In this document: positions 35,800-46,872 of the stretch, in pieces
Numbering within the stretch: the first letter of the stretch is position 1
Layout of the letters: every line of letters begins with the position of its first letter
Assembly (NCBI GenBank): GCA_944472135.2
Contig: OX235262.1
Coordinates: forward strand, 58,500,440 to 58,564,439
Reading direction: 5' to 3'
From: Trichobilharzia regenti
Taxonomy: Eukaryota; Platyhelminthes; Trematoda; Strigeidida; Schistosomatidae
Length of the DNA stretch: 64,000 nt
The notes under the pieces: generated by a model
What the model saw: the letters and a program-made list of their open reading frames with translations, nothing else
Told to the model about the DNA's origin: nothing
Databases searched by the model: none
Position numbers and translations under genes: made by a program

Positions 35800-35960
35800 A
35801 GAAACTGAGAGCCAGTAATACTGCGTAGCTGTCTCATCCTTGTTTGGGACTCTCCAGTAGGACGAACTCGTGACCCCACCAGGGACGGAACCCAGAACTC
35901 TTAGAAGACAAAATCAGTTCTTTGACCATTTTAGCCACTGGAATGCAATCCAGTGCTAGG
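35800..35960 (-). repeat. Family A SINE fragment
   Basis: Minus strand: tRNA-like head with GGGTTCCGTCCCTGG and a mutated hammerhead remnant GAGAGTCCCAAACAAGGATG then AGACAGC. Intronic in TRPM. Confidence 0.55.
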
Positions 35961-36581
35961 GCATCTCCTTGATACGGGTTTTGAGGTGGAAGAAGCAAGA
36001 TCGTTCAAAATTAACAGTAGGCAAAAGATTTCAATTCTCCTTAAGTTGGCTGAAGCAAGCGCTTGAAACCCGATTTATGCGTTCAGAAAGAAGCAGTTAT
36101 CAGTCTTTCCTTGACCTGATATTTTCATCTTTCTTTCATCTGAATAGTAATGCCGAAAGTTTCCAATGTGCATGATCATTATTGTTCGGGATAAAGTATT
36201 TATTATTATATACGTTATTATTGTGTACATATACTGACTGATTGATTTTTGTTTAAAAATGAACTCTGTGCAAGTATGTTAAAATTGTTTCTGTAAATAT
36301 ATTTAATAATGATTTTGGCCTGTAAGCAGCTGATGAGAAACCAAAGAAATAAATGATGTTACCATTTTATTCTACAAAACTGTTGTTGTTGCTTTATTCA
36401 AATTCATTAAGGGGAATAAATGTATGAAATATTCTTCAGTATGTTTGTGATTAGTATTTCCTCAATCATCGGTGAATAATTCGAATTCATGAATATCACT
36501 GATATTAATAACAATAATAAGATAAATAAAAAGAAGCTTTAAAACGAGTCAGTTTTTATCAGTGTTATATCATTAGCTTAC

Positions 36582-36750
36582 ACGTTATTACATAGCATGA
36601 TTTTGCATAGATGAATGTTTTACTCAAACCCAGACGTAACAATGCGCTAACTGTAGCCAAACAAACTAAGAGTAGATCAGATTTACTCCAATAGTAATGA
36701 TTCCATCGTAAATGAAATTGTTCGAACCTCCCATCGTATGATTTAACAAT
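36582..36750 (-). CDS. TRPM: TRPM channel exon: S2-S3 loop, S3 and start of S4
   Basis: Acceptor TTTATAG|ATT, donor ACGT|GTAAGC; 169 bases ending in phase 1. Encodes the charged loop after S2 (IVKSYDGRFEQFHLRWNHYY), S3 (KSDLLLVCLATVSALLRLGL) and the start of S4 (YAKSCYVIT). The S4 side has few basic residues, as usual for TRPM. Confidence 0.9.
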
Positions 36751-37379
36751 CTATAAAACAAAATGGACATTTAAAATGTTTTGTTACTCTACACTATTTG
36801 ATTAAATAGTTCATGCAAGGTACTGGGAAGTGAACAGTCAGCAAAAAGTTTCCCTCTATTTTAAGTTAAATATTTGTGTGTAAATGTCTTCCGTTTCAGT
36901 GATTTTTACAGCGTCCCTTCTTTTCTTTCTTAACCTAATAAGGCAGTAAAATACTAAGACTACCATGACATTCAAAAAAAAGCTGTCATCTTACTTTACT
37001 CGTTTATTGGCAGTGTCGTAAAGATTTAGTGAAGTAATTTATTTATTTGGAAATGGCTAACAGTGGATTTCAAGATGCGCCTAACATCGCCTTCAAATAA
37101 GTTAGGTGGACTGAGTAAAATAGCAAGGAACAAGCAGGATGGAATCAAACAACATTCTGTACAAATATATGAAATCATTAAATTCCATCCCCATTCAGCA
37201 TCCCCCTCCAGCTACTTCAGGCTGGATGTCTGAGTACTACCATCATTCTCCACAGTAGAATCTACATCTCATAGCTAAGAATTACCAACTAACCATTCAT
37301 AACGGATAATCCAGAAGGAGAGTTGACTTGGAACAACCTTCACAGTCTAAACGAAAATGGATTTCAAGCTTGATCACGG

Positions 37380-37870
37380 ACTGAATACAGTTAGAAAACC
37401 ATTAAAATCTAGGCAGTACGTAGCAGTTCCTTCGTCCTACTCCAAAACTCTTCAGCATCAGGTACCCATGACTTCATCAAGGATCCGACTCGTGACCTTC
37501 CATTCAGCCAATGGGATGAAGTCCGAACTAATCTGATGCTCACGCGTGACTGACTACGGAACAAAGTTGGCTGAAGTTCTAGTGAGATGTCATGACCAGT
37601 GGGGCGTAGCGGGTTGGGTGTGGGGACAAATACTTCGTTATGACATTAGCTGTTAGTTGCATCATATATCCCTAATCAGCAGATGGTAGAACTCACCGAC
37701 CATTCGATTCCAACCCAGTGACTCAATAGTCCATATGATCACTTTGTAACCTGAAGGTCCAGGTTCCGACCCTTGCTACAATAATGGGTGTGTACTGTAA
37801 AGAGTCCCAATCGAGAACAAAACAGCCGTCCAGTACAACCTACCGGTTTTCGATGTGTTTTTTTTAATCT
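37380..37870. repeat. Family A SINE, two pieces
   Basis: Left piece (37380-37640) is reversed tail and head material; right piece (37680-37870, plus strand) has head CAACCCAGTGACTCAATAGT, B-box-like GGTCCAGGTTCCGACCC, then a mutated hammerhead (ACTGTAAAGAGTCCCAATCG then AGAACAAAAC) and GCCGTCCAGTACAACC. Confidence 0.55.
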
Positions 37871-38259
37871 ATGATCAACATCCATTAAATTCATGCTCAG
37901 AAAGAAAATAGATTTATGTATCGTAAAATTTACAAAAAAATTACAAAACTTCAATTTATATCTCTCATTGTTTATATATTTGAGTATTCGTGCATCTTAT
38001 AACAATATATTGCGGAAATTAATCAACATCTGTCTTCATTGAATCTACACTGAAGATCAGATGGCCAACCGGAGTGTATAAACAACCAGGAAGTCTGACA
38101 AGCAGCGAACGAACCAACAAGCTGTTGCCCAACAAATATACAAAAATAAAAGTAGATGGATCGAATGTACACTGAGGATTCAGTTGAGTGACATCATACT
38201 CCAGGCTAACCCTCGAGTAGAACCCGAATAAGAAATGATGAGCTGACCACTTGTTCGAA

Positions 38260-38895
38260 TATAACAATCAGCATAAGTGGGAAGAACCTGAAAGAAACAA
38301 CCTCCTTCACCTACCTGGGAAGCATCGTCTCAACTACAGGCGGAACTGACGAGGACATCAAAGCCAGAATCGGAAAAGCAAGACAAGCTTTCATTACTCT
38401 CAAATCTGTGTGGAGGTCAACAGCACTCAGCATCAAAAATAAGATCCGGATTTTCAACTCCAATGTGAAGTCAGTGCTACTATACGGATCAGAGACTTGG
38501 CGAGTCATAAAGAGCATCTCAAACAAAATTCAAACCTTCATTAACAGCTGTCTCCGCTCAATACTCAAGATCAGATGGCCAGAAAAGATCAGCAACAGGG
38601 ATCTCTGGGAGCGAACCAATCAGGAACCGATTGTGAAACAAATAGGCAGAAAGAAATGGAGATGGATTGGCCATACGCTGAGGAAACCATCAAGTGACAC
38701 CACTAGACAAGCCCTTGAGTGGAACCCGAAAGGGAGGCGGCGAGTTGGTCGTCCAAGGGTGACTTGGAGGAGGTCATGCGAGGAGGAGATGAAAGCATGT
38801 GGACAGACCTGGAGCAGGGTGAAAAAGTTGTCAGAAAACCGAAGGCAATGGAGGTGCGCAGCTGAAGCCCTATATTCCTCTAGGAACTAAAGGAT
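38260..38895 (+). mobile_element. Non-LTR retrotransposon 3' end, best-preserved copy
   Basis: From LKETTSFTYLGSIVSTTGGT-like sequence (38285-38345) through KARIGKARQAFITLKSVW into an unbroken 160-codon frame, 38408-38890: IKNKIRIFNSNVKSVLLYGS, ETW, INSCLRSILKIRWPEKISNR, KKWRWIGHTLRKPSSDTTRQ, GRPRVTWRRSCEEEMKACGQ, ending in RRQWRCAAEALYSSRN and TAA. The 3' end is AAGGATACAATAATAATATA. This is the region C-terminal to the RT domain. The copy is 5'-truncated, as expected of target-primed insertion, and young compared with its relatives at 2847, 10975, 20290, 50276 and 63708. Confidence 0.82.
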
Positions 38896-39107
38896 ACAAT
38901 AATAATATAATAATATGATAAGGAGAAAATGAAAGCTTATAGGGAATCGTGGAGCCTGACAAAAAGAGATTTACAAAGAACAGGGAGAAATGAAGATGCG
39001 CTATTGAAGCCTTATGTTTTGCCAGGAATCTAAGAGAATAATAAAATATATAAGAGTAATAATAATAACAGCAACACAGGGTTAAGCCATAATTATTTTA
39101 TGCATAC

Positions 39108-39239
39108 CTGTCTAATCACATCTATAAACATTGCGCCAAAGTAACCAATCACAATATACTCTTCAACTGAAATACTATCCGGTAGTGTTTTGAACAACAG
39201 TGTATACGAAAAGTGTAATAGGAATATAATATAAGTTAT
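39108..39239 (-). CDS. TRPM: TRPM channel exon: S1 and S2
   Basis: 132 bases, 44 codons, phase 0 both sides (acceptor TTATTTAG|ATA, donor CAG|GTATGC). Encodes S1 (ITYIIFLLHFSYTLLF), the short loop KTLPDSIS, and S2 (VEEYIVIGYFGAMFIDVIRQ). The S1 start joins KFAFNS from the upstream exon to give the usual TRPM pre-S1/S1 junction. Confidence 0.9.
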
Positions 39240-39783
39240 CTAAATAAATCAGAAAAACAGAAGTAGTAGAATTAGGAGGATGGTGGGTTTATTCAAACTG
39301 GAATAATCACTGATTATAAATTATGTATGAAAATTCAACCATGGAAAAAAAGACATTTACTATGATAAAATGATGTTTGTGTTGCTAATATATATACATA
39401 TGTATTATTTGTGATATGTGATCTCTAAAAAAATCCTGGAGAAGGATTTGTTACTACCCAATCTTTTCGCCTGTAGACTTCCTCATTAAATCTAAGGTTC
39501 AAAGTAAATCAGATTAACAGCTCTTTTTAAATTGAATCGATATACCGACATCTGTATAACTGGATTAAATAAATTCATTTAAAATACACATGGTTCTTGT
39601 CAATAGAACATAGGTGAAGACAGAGAGATGACATCCGACAAGGTCACTCTCTTAACCGCAATAGTGACATTCTTAATTGAATCGTCAAAATCAGATATAT
39701 TCCTGAGATTGTATTTCTCCCTAACTTTCCCTTCACCGGTCCAAAAATCTCTGATAGCCACTTCGTGAGTGAGTGAGTGAGTG

Positions 39784-40525
39784 ATTCCATTATCGGTAAA
39801 TTTTGTTTTGATAAAGTCTCACAGTGTTATACAGTAATGTTTACTGATGACGTTTCGAGTACAATTTATTGCTCATAATCATATCAAGGTAATCACACGA
39901 CTTCCTAACTTCATTTATATAGTTCCATTGTTTTTCACTTGATTTGATTGGTAGTAGTATTTTTTATATTTCAGGTATGAGGACGCAGTTGACCAAATTA
40001 GACAAAGTAGTATAATTTATAAAATACCCTGCAATGACTGTGAGGTCAACTACATAGGTCAAACTAGTAGGTCAGGGGTAGTCAGATTGTCAGAACATAA
40101 GAATTTCGCTAAGGTAAGAGAATGGTTGACCCCGAGAAGATAAGTAATTTAGAAAAAAGCTCACCAATCGCACCGCATGCATTAACACACACACACACCA
40201 AACAATAGCATGGTGGGAGAGGGTTAAAATTCTAAAACGTAATCGAGGTAGGTGGAGAGAGAGGTTGATTACTGAATCCCTGTTCATCGAGTCTACACCC
40301 AACACATGCAATAGGAATGACTCATCACTCATACCTGAAATATAAAAAATACTACTACCAATCAAATCAAGTGAAAAACAATGGAACTATATAAATGAAG
40401 TTAGGAAGTCGTGTGATTACCTTGATATGATTATGAGCAATAAATTGTACTTGAAACGTCATCAGTAAACATTACTATATAACACTGTGAGACTTTATCA
40501 AAACAAAATTTACCCATAATGGAAT
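39784..40525 (+). mobile_element. Penelope-like element hairpin, 197-bp inverted arms
   Basis: Arms 39784-39980 and 40329-40525 are inverted copies of exactly equal length with few mismatches. The centre reads on the plus strand as a GIY-YIG domain: SSIIYKIPCNDC, EVNYIGQTSRSG and RLSEHKNFAK, followed after a shift by IAWWERVKILKRN and RERLITESLFIES, the normal Penelope C-terminus. The frame also enters the right arm. The end block with CGAAACGTC (read on minus in the left arm, plus in the right) is shared with 10565-10619. Confidence 0.8.
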
Positions 40526-40579
40526 TACACTCTACCACAGTGCACAAGTTTTATTCTTAAATCAATGAGTGACTGAGTG

Positions 40580-40740
40580 AGTGGTAGGAAGAATTTATCA
40601 TACCTTTTATTGGGTGGAGTGGAACACCTTGTTTATGTAACTTAGGCAAGCCGTACATGCAGATTGGTGCAATACTAGATGAATAAACTTTCAAATGATC
40701 TGCATCGTCAAGAGGCACTGAAACTAGATCAATTGAGGAT
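40580..40740 (-). mobile_element. Penelope-like RT fragment
   Basis: Minus-strand frame ICMYGLPKLHKQGVPLHPIK, the RT motif of Penelope elements (P-K-L/I-H-K ... L-R-P-I). Sits at the distal end of duplication arm 2. Confidence 0.6.
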
Positions 40741-40833
40741 TATTTTGTTGCCTGAATTCGACTTGTGTATTCAGCTGACTAGTTTTTGACATCACATTAC
40801 AGAACTTACGTCCAAGTGCCTACAAGCATTCGC

Positions 40834-41142
40834 CACGTAGGAAGGTGTAGACTTCCAGGCTGGGGTCCTCGGGACGGTAAAAATCTATGGTTGGAAACAA
40901 TTGGTGACATGGCTCAAAATCGTTCTCAGTGGCGCAGATGCATCCACTCCCTGTGACTTATGATCTTCAATGAAACTGTTTTGTATTTCTGTATTACTCC
41001 TTTGTCTCACACCTCTGCTCACTGTCTCTATTATGCTTTTCTTGTACTTTCTTCTCTTGTTTCGCGTGCTACACGGAATGTGGCGACTTGAACTTCCGCA
41101 CATTTGTGCAAAGTTCTATGTCGAAAACAGATAGACAGACAG
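40834..41142 (+). mobile_element. RTE/SR2-like 3' end insertion with 12-bp target duplication
   Basis: Encodes GRCRLPGWGPRDGKNLWLET and AQNRSQWRRCIHSL then a stop, followed by the 3' UTR also present at 34150-34375. Flanked by the direct repeat ACAAGCATTCGC at 40822-40833 and 41143-41154. The site is present once, uninterrupted, in duplication arm 1 (near 19660-19680). Confidence 0.85.
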
Positions 41143-44100
41143 ACAAGCATTCGCATTCCGATTGGAGACAGAGAGACATCGGAATAATTCAACACTTAAT
41201 TTTTAGAGCAAGAAGAGACAGCTGTCTCCTCAGTAGCAGACTTTCATTCAGCTTCATAACGACATCATCAGTTCTCTTTCTTGCATTGCGTTGGACAGTT
41301 ACGCGTAACATAACGAGTAGTGAAAGTGCCCGCTCAGTTTCGTTGACTGCAGGCATGACTACACACGGAATTGAGTGTGCACAGAGGCTAGGGACTCCAA
41401 AAGTCTGAAGAAAACAATAAAGAGACATGAGCGAGGATAAAATGGATTCATTTCACCTCTATATCTGCATATCTCTTGCCAACTGCTCACAGCGTGGATG
41501 ATGAAAGTTGTCAAATCATCCAGTATTTTGAAGTGCTTTATTTTCCAAGTGTTCGTTTGCAAGCGCTTGATTGATTTCAAGTTTCCATCATGAGTGACAT
41601 TCAGTTAGAGATACTTCTGGAATTTTTCAACCCTCGATTGTATACATTGTGTGAAAATGTACAGGTTAGTCGATAAATTCTCCAAAAATAAAATTCCCTT
41701 TCATGGTTAGAAAATTGTTGAAGGAAGTTCGGGGAGTACTGCACAGCCATTTTTCTCTCTCCTTCGGGACTTTTCATCGGGATTCACCCATAAATTGGTA
41801 GAAGCAAGTAATGACAGGCTATCAGCCTCCATCTAAGTGACTCATTGGCACCTCACTTCCCTTTGCAACATTTGGATTCTAGGTTCTATCTCGTGTGCAG
41901 TCAGTGATTAAGAATGATCATAGTATATATGAGAATCAAAATGTCAATTTAGTAGAGTACACTGAATCAATGAAGTTCCTGAAAACCAACAGTTTGAAAA
42001 TGTCTGAATGTTGGTTGAATTGCAACTGCCTGCCACCGAATTATTCACTCGCTGCTGTGATAGCTGTACTACGAGACGTAACTGACACTGACAATCCAGT
42101 CATAATTTCACGTTTAATCATCATGCACCACATAACTACTGGTATACCAATCCAGGTCCATCCACCTATAACAGTATAAGGTTACTGAAACAGAAATAAC
42201 TGACTGTGTAATGTAAATGAAACGTATAAATCGATTGTGAACACTCTAAAGAAACTATTTCAGTTAATTTATACTAAGGTATTCATCAGTCTAATCTACA
42301 AATGCAAAGCAGTGAGATACAAAATGCGGTAATTCCTCTGTATCAGTGTTGTTCAAAGGGTTAATTGATCATAAGTGAAAGCAGACAGAGACAATTTTGT
42401 GTGGTAATGATGAAAATAAGCAGAGAAAAGAAAATATGAGGTCAGCTGCAAAAGTATTAAGGCTAACTGATATTTGTATGTTACTCAGTTGAAAATGAGA
42501 GAATGCCAAACAATGTGATGTATGTGATGCCTGTTTGCTCACCACATTTGTTTTTGTGAATGAATACAGTTCAGAACTGCTGTTGTCATTAACATACCTT
42601 CAACAAATGACTCACAGTGTTTTGCGTCACACTTTGTGTACTTTTATGTTGATTATGAGGTGATTTATGTGAATGACTTGTTTTCTGTGTTTCTGTATAG
42701 GTAGTCAATGGCATCAGATGTTGTATCATAGCCAGATGTTCAGATTAGTAGTAACTTACTGCAACTGTTTTGGATTCAAGTGTTGGCTAGAACGGAGAGA
42801 GGCTTCCACATGAGTAGGAACTAATCAAGCCAAACATTGTACTAACCCTGAGATACTACAATGGTCATGACATCTCATTAAAACTCGAAGTCACTTCATC
42901 ATGCAGCCAGTCGCTCGTGAGAACGAGAATAATTCTCAGGTGCTGGTTTATACGAATTTGATTGGTCTCATGTCTGCTCGAGAATTGACATCAGTGTGCC
43001 TGGAGTCCCATTGAGAAGTTGTGACCAGTGAGGTAGACCACTCGTGTGTGGGGACAAATAATTGGCACTCCAAATAACAAACTCACCGAGGTTACAACTG
43101 TTGTTGTCAATAACCGAATGGTCTCGTGGTCATCTTGCAACCCGCAGGATGATAGGTTCGCCCTACCAGAGCGTTTTAAACTAATATAAGACGGATATGC
43201 AGTACTCCCTGTAGGTTTTCAATCCTTTTCTAACTGATATCCATCCATGACCACACCTGAAGTCATTTCCGTACAAACTCACAATTGGAAAATTCGACAT
43301 TTACAGACTAGTGGTTTTATGGATCAGCACATTTCATAACAGCGTCAATGTGCTCGCTATTCAATAATTAAAACTCTGAATGTCTTCGCCATTCTTTATT
43401 ATATCGCCCTCCTTTTTTAAACATTCACCATCACCGTTTACAAGATTATTAACTCTTCTTTCCACATTTCTTACAAATACCTTTTGGCATTTTGAATTAA
43501 TGCACATCACTGGATGGGTCCCACATTGACCAATTAGTAATTTAGACATGAGTGAAACCAGGGACCGACCAAAATGAGCTTTCAAATTAGGCTTGACCTT
43601 ACATTCACGATCAACCTGAAAACACTGGTTGTACTCCGACTACCGAAGTTGAACAACGTTGCAGTGATCTATGACCGGCTGGGAATATCAGGTATTTTTC
43701 GACTTCTGTTGTCCCTAGCTGAGTGGTAAAATGCTCGCTAACAACGAATGTGTTTGTCAGGTTCACTATCTGCCCAATGCATTCCTTAACCTTGCTCTTA
43801 TTTACTATTCAGTGCTAAGCATTGAAAAGAGTAGTTAGCACTGCCACCCCGTAACGACATTTTCACTACTGAAACTTCATGTAGCTTGAATCTCCATGCT
43901 ATGGTTGAAACACAAACGAATAGAGTGCTAATCAATGCAACTTTGGACCTTCGGATAACAAAGTATCCAGTGTGGATTGACTGAAAAGCATCCAGTTATG
44001 TAGACGTACAACTCAAGGTATGGTGTTAAAATATGTGCTGAAATATTCCTGATTCATCTACAAAAACGACACGTGATGTGAAAGTTGTCCTAATAAAAAT

Positions 44101-44339
44101 CTTCAGGCAGGTCTCCAGATCCCTGATGAAAGAAATTAGGCTAGAGAATAATTAGATATTTTGACTGCTGTCGTAATCAAATATAATGACTATATGTATG
44201 GATGATTAACTACCGTAGTCGCCCACCTCCGTAATACAGTGTACTCGTTTATCAGGGAGTGTGAGAAGTAAATTTTCCATCTTTTCTTTAAGACGTATAA
44301 ACTTTCCAGCTTCTCTTCGGTTCTCCCCTTATTCATTCC

Positions 44340-44600
44340 TCGCATTCCAAGTGGAACATGGTGTTTCAGGCTTGAGGTCTTGAAGTCTTACCAGAGGTGG
44401 CATTGTCTTCGTTTACGCAGTGGGATTGCTAGCTTCATGATAACCACTAACCTTTCCTCTTTTGTGAGCTTGTCACTGGCTGACGAGAGGATTAGGAGTG
44501 AATCGGTGTGTAAACAAAACCGGAACAAATGCGAGATTGGCTCGAACATTCTACCACCGGACCACAGATGTACTGGTGGACCAAACAGCCTAGCTGTTAA
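44340..44600 (+). repeat. tRNA-headed SINE (family C) within duplication arm 2
   Basis: Contains CCAAGTGGAACATGGTGTTT, GGCTTGAGGTCTTGAAGTCT and GCAGTGGGATTGCTAGCTTC, the inverted tail of the family seen at 1425-1640. The paired copy is at 16200-16500 in arm 1. An 83-codon frame runs through it in both arms but is not a gene. Confidence 0.6.
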
Positions 44601-44794
44601 CAGTTTGTCGACTCACATTTACTTATTGTAGGTGAGGGAAATAGCTCACACTAGAATAAATAACTGTGATCTCAATCTCAAGGAGATGAAAGCAGTGCAT
44701 TTAAATGATGATAAAAGCACAAGTAACGGAGGCTCAATTATAGCACAGTTCTTAATATCATTTGTGTGTATTTCCATTCTGTGTGGTAACTTAC

Positions 44795-45226
44795 TGAGTT
44801 GAATGCGAATTTAGTCCTCGGAGCCGTGTAAAACGTATGAAATTTCCATCTGATCTTGTCACAAGCGATTATTGTAGGTGAACGATGATGTGCACGCCGA
44901 TTTTTCTTAATTGTATTCACACCATTAATATTATCATTACCAAGATTGATGACAGTGGATTTATCACTACTTCGAGGTGTATCGGCAATTGAAATCTTAT
45001 TTCTCCATTGTAATAAACGATCAGAGAATAATAGAGGTGGGCATATTAAAGCACAGAACATAATGAATATATTGGAGCATATTCCGTGATTCCATGCATA
45101 AAACAGGGAGTTTTGACATGCAATTGAACCAATGAATTTTCGTCGAACAGTCTGAGCAGCTAAGCGTATACAGTTGAAATGCCCCCATAAATATGTCTCT
45201 CGTTCAAGTAAATCTAGTGTGAGTTT
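44795..45226 (-). CDS. TRPM: TRPM channel exon: pre-S1 cytoplasmic region
   Basis: 432 bases, 144 codons, phase 0 both sides (acceptor ATTTCAG|AAA, donor TCA|GTAAGT). Encodes the conserved LLERETYLWGHFNCIRLAAQ block (TRPM consensus W-G-...-C-L-x-L-A), the amphipathic FIMFCALICPPLLF, a variable linker rich in Ser/Asn/Asp with a basic NRRAHHRS patch, and the pre-S1 motif KFHTFYTAPRTKFAFNS. About three quarters of this exon are duplicated at 15700-16027. Confidence 0.92.
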
Positions 45227-45239
45227 CTGAAATGACAAT

Positions 45240-46340
45240 AAAAGAAATTGAACTTGTTAATTGATATATTTACTTTGTAATGTGGGATGTTGAAGGGATA
45301 AGAATCAATTTCAGTGTAGTTTTTGTCATAAACCAACATCACTCAGAGATTATTCAGAACTAGAGAGCAATGGACAACTGTTTCGCATCCTTGTTTGACA
45401 CTGTTAAACAATGCACAGTGACCACCCCACCACGTATCAACCACTTGAGTCTGAATTCAATGGCCTCTGTATTCTACCCCCCTTAACTCCTGATATATTG
45501 CTACCCTGAACAATCCCTTGAAATGCTGAATACACTGGTGATCCCTCCAGGGAACAGCTTTATGACATCCATCCGATGGCCATGAATCAACTGAAGGTTG
45601 ATATTTCTATTATGGGACTTATAGATATTCACATGTCATTGCACCTTAGCACAAGTAGCTGAATGGTCAACTAGCTTGGCCTCGTAACTTGAGGGTACCG
45701 GGTTCGATATCTGATGGGTTCGTATATATTCAATGCTGATCATTTGTAATAAAGGCACTTTGTTCTTCCAATACATTTCGGTAACCTATAAAGTCATTTA
45801 AATTTACTCAAGACGTTGAAGGTAAACGCACACATGGTCGAATAAAACTATTCTGTTTTCAAGAGGAAAAATGAATCAACCCAGTGACGATATCTTTTCG
45901 GCAATTTCATCCTCTAATCCAACACAATCACATTTTTGTTTAAAGTGGGACTTCTGCTGTTGGTATAAGGTTTTCCATTATTCAACTCTCTAAATGAAGG
46001 TGTTTCTGATTTAAAGCATGAGATCAGCCCAACAAAGGTGTTTGGTAAGCACAGAATAATCGTGTAGAATACCTATCAGGGCATTAGATATAAAAGACTA
46101 ACAAACTCAGCAGACACATGTTTTCGGAGACTTCATACAACACAGCAATGAAGTAGGAGGTGTGGCCAACCTTTTGAAGCCATGCTGGATGGTGTTCTTT
46201 AAAACACTGTCAGTTAAACAAGACAGACGCAGCAGAAATACGAATAACCGATGATGAAATGTAGCTTGTATCCTATAACCGAAATATCTTTTTCGGGGAA
46301 GTTTATTGACTTTCTATAGTTTTGGTTTGTAAGGATTAGT
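45240..46340. other. TRPM intron with unclassified repeats
   Basis: A degraded tRNA-like SINE lies at about 45350-45780 (B box GGGTTCGATATC near 45700). 45885-46210 resembles 29930-30230. No gene. Confidence 0.4.
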
Positions 46341-46349
46341 TATGTTTAA

Positions 46350-46645
46350 CGAGTTGATCACGGATTGATATCAGTTAGAGAACCATTGAAAACCAGGGAG
46401 TACTGGACAGCTGCTGTTTCATCCTAGTTTGGGGATCATCGGCAGCACGCACCCACTGGGTTTCGAACCCAGGACCTTCCGGTTACAAGGCAAGCTCGTA
46501 TACCATTCAGCCACTGGGACCCGATTCAATGGCTCGTGAATTCTAACTTCTACCGATGATTCCCAAACTAGGATGAAACAGCAGCTGTCCAGTACTCCCT
46601 GGTTTTCAATGGTTCTCTAACTGATATCAATCCGTGATCAACTCG
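46350..46645. repeat. Snap-back family A SINE (93-bp inverted arms around a tRNA-like head)
   Basis: Arms 46350-46442 and 46553-46645 are near-perfect reverse complements of equal length. The loop holds the tRNA-like head (on minus: CCCAGTGGCTGAATGGTATA, then GGTCCTGGGTTCGAAACCC). The right arm carries the hammerhead-like core in mutated form (46553-46579). The transcript could fold on itself almost completely. Confidence 0.85.
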
Positions 46646-46872
46646 TAGAAGTTTATTGAATTATTATTATTATAGCTCTGCTTTTTACACTTGTCCACTC
46701 GTCTACTAAATTAATTTCATGACATCAAGAAAAATGCTCGCGTGTTTTATGAGCAAGCACAACATAAACAAAATAATATATAAGTATCATTGAAGAATTA
46801 TGTATTCCCTATCTGTCAGTTAATCGATTTCAATGTAAATCTCAAAATAATTAGTTCCCTTTATGAATTTAC

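Larger units (their letters stand above)
40679..45122 (-). repeat. Arm 2 of inverted segmental duplication (TRPM exon plus intron)
   Basis: Reverse-complement partner of 15700-19815. Holds the 3' part of a working TRPM exon, its donor and about 4 kb of the next intron. Longer than arm 1 because of the retroposon at 40834-41142. Since the TRPM exon belongs here, this arm is the likely source and arm 1 the copy. Confidence 0.88.
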
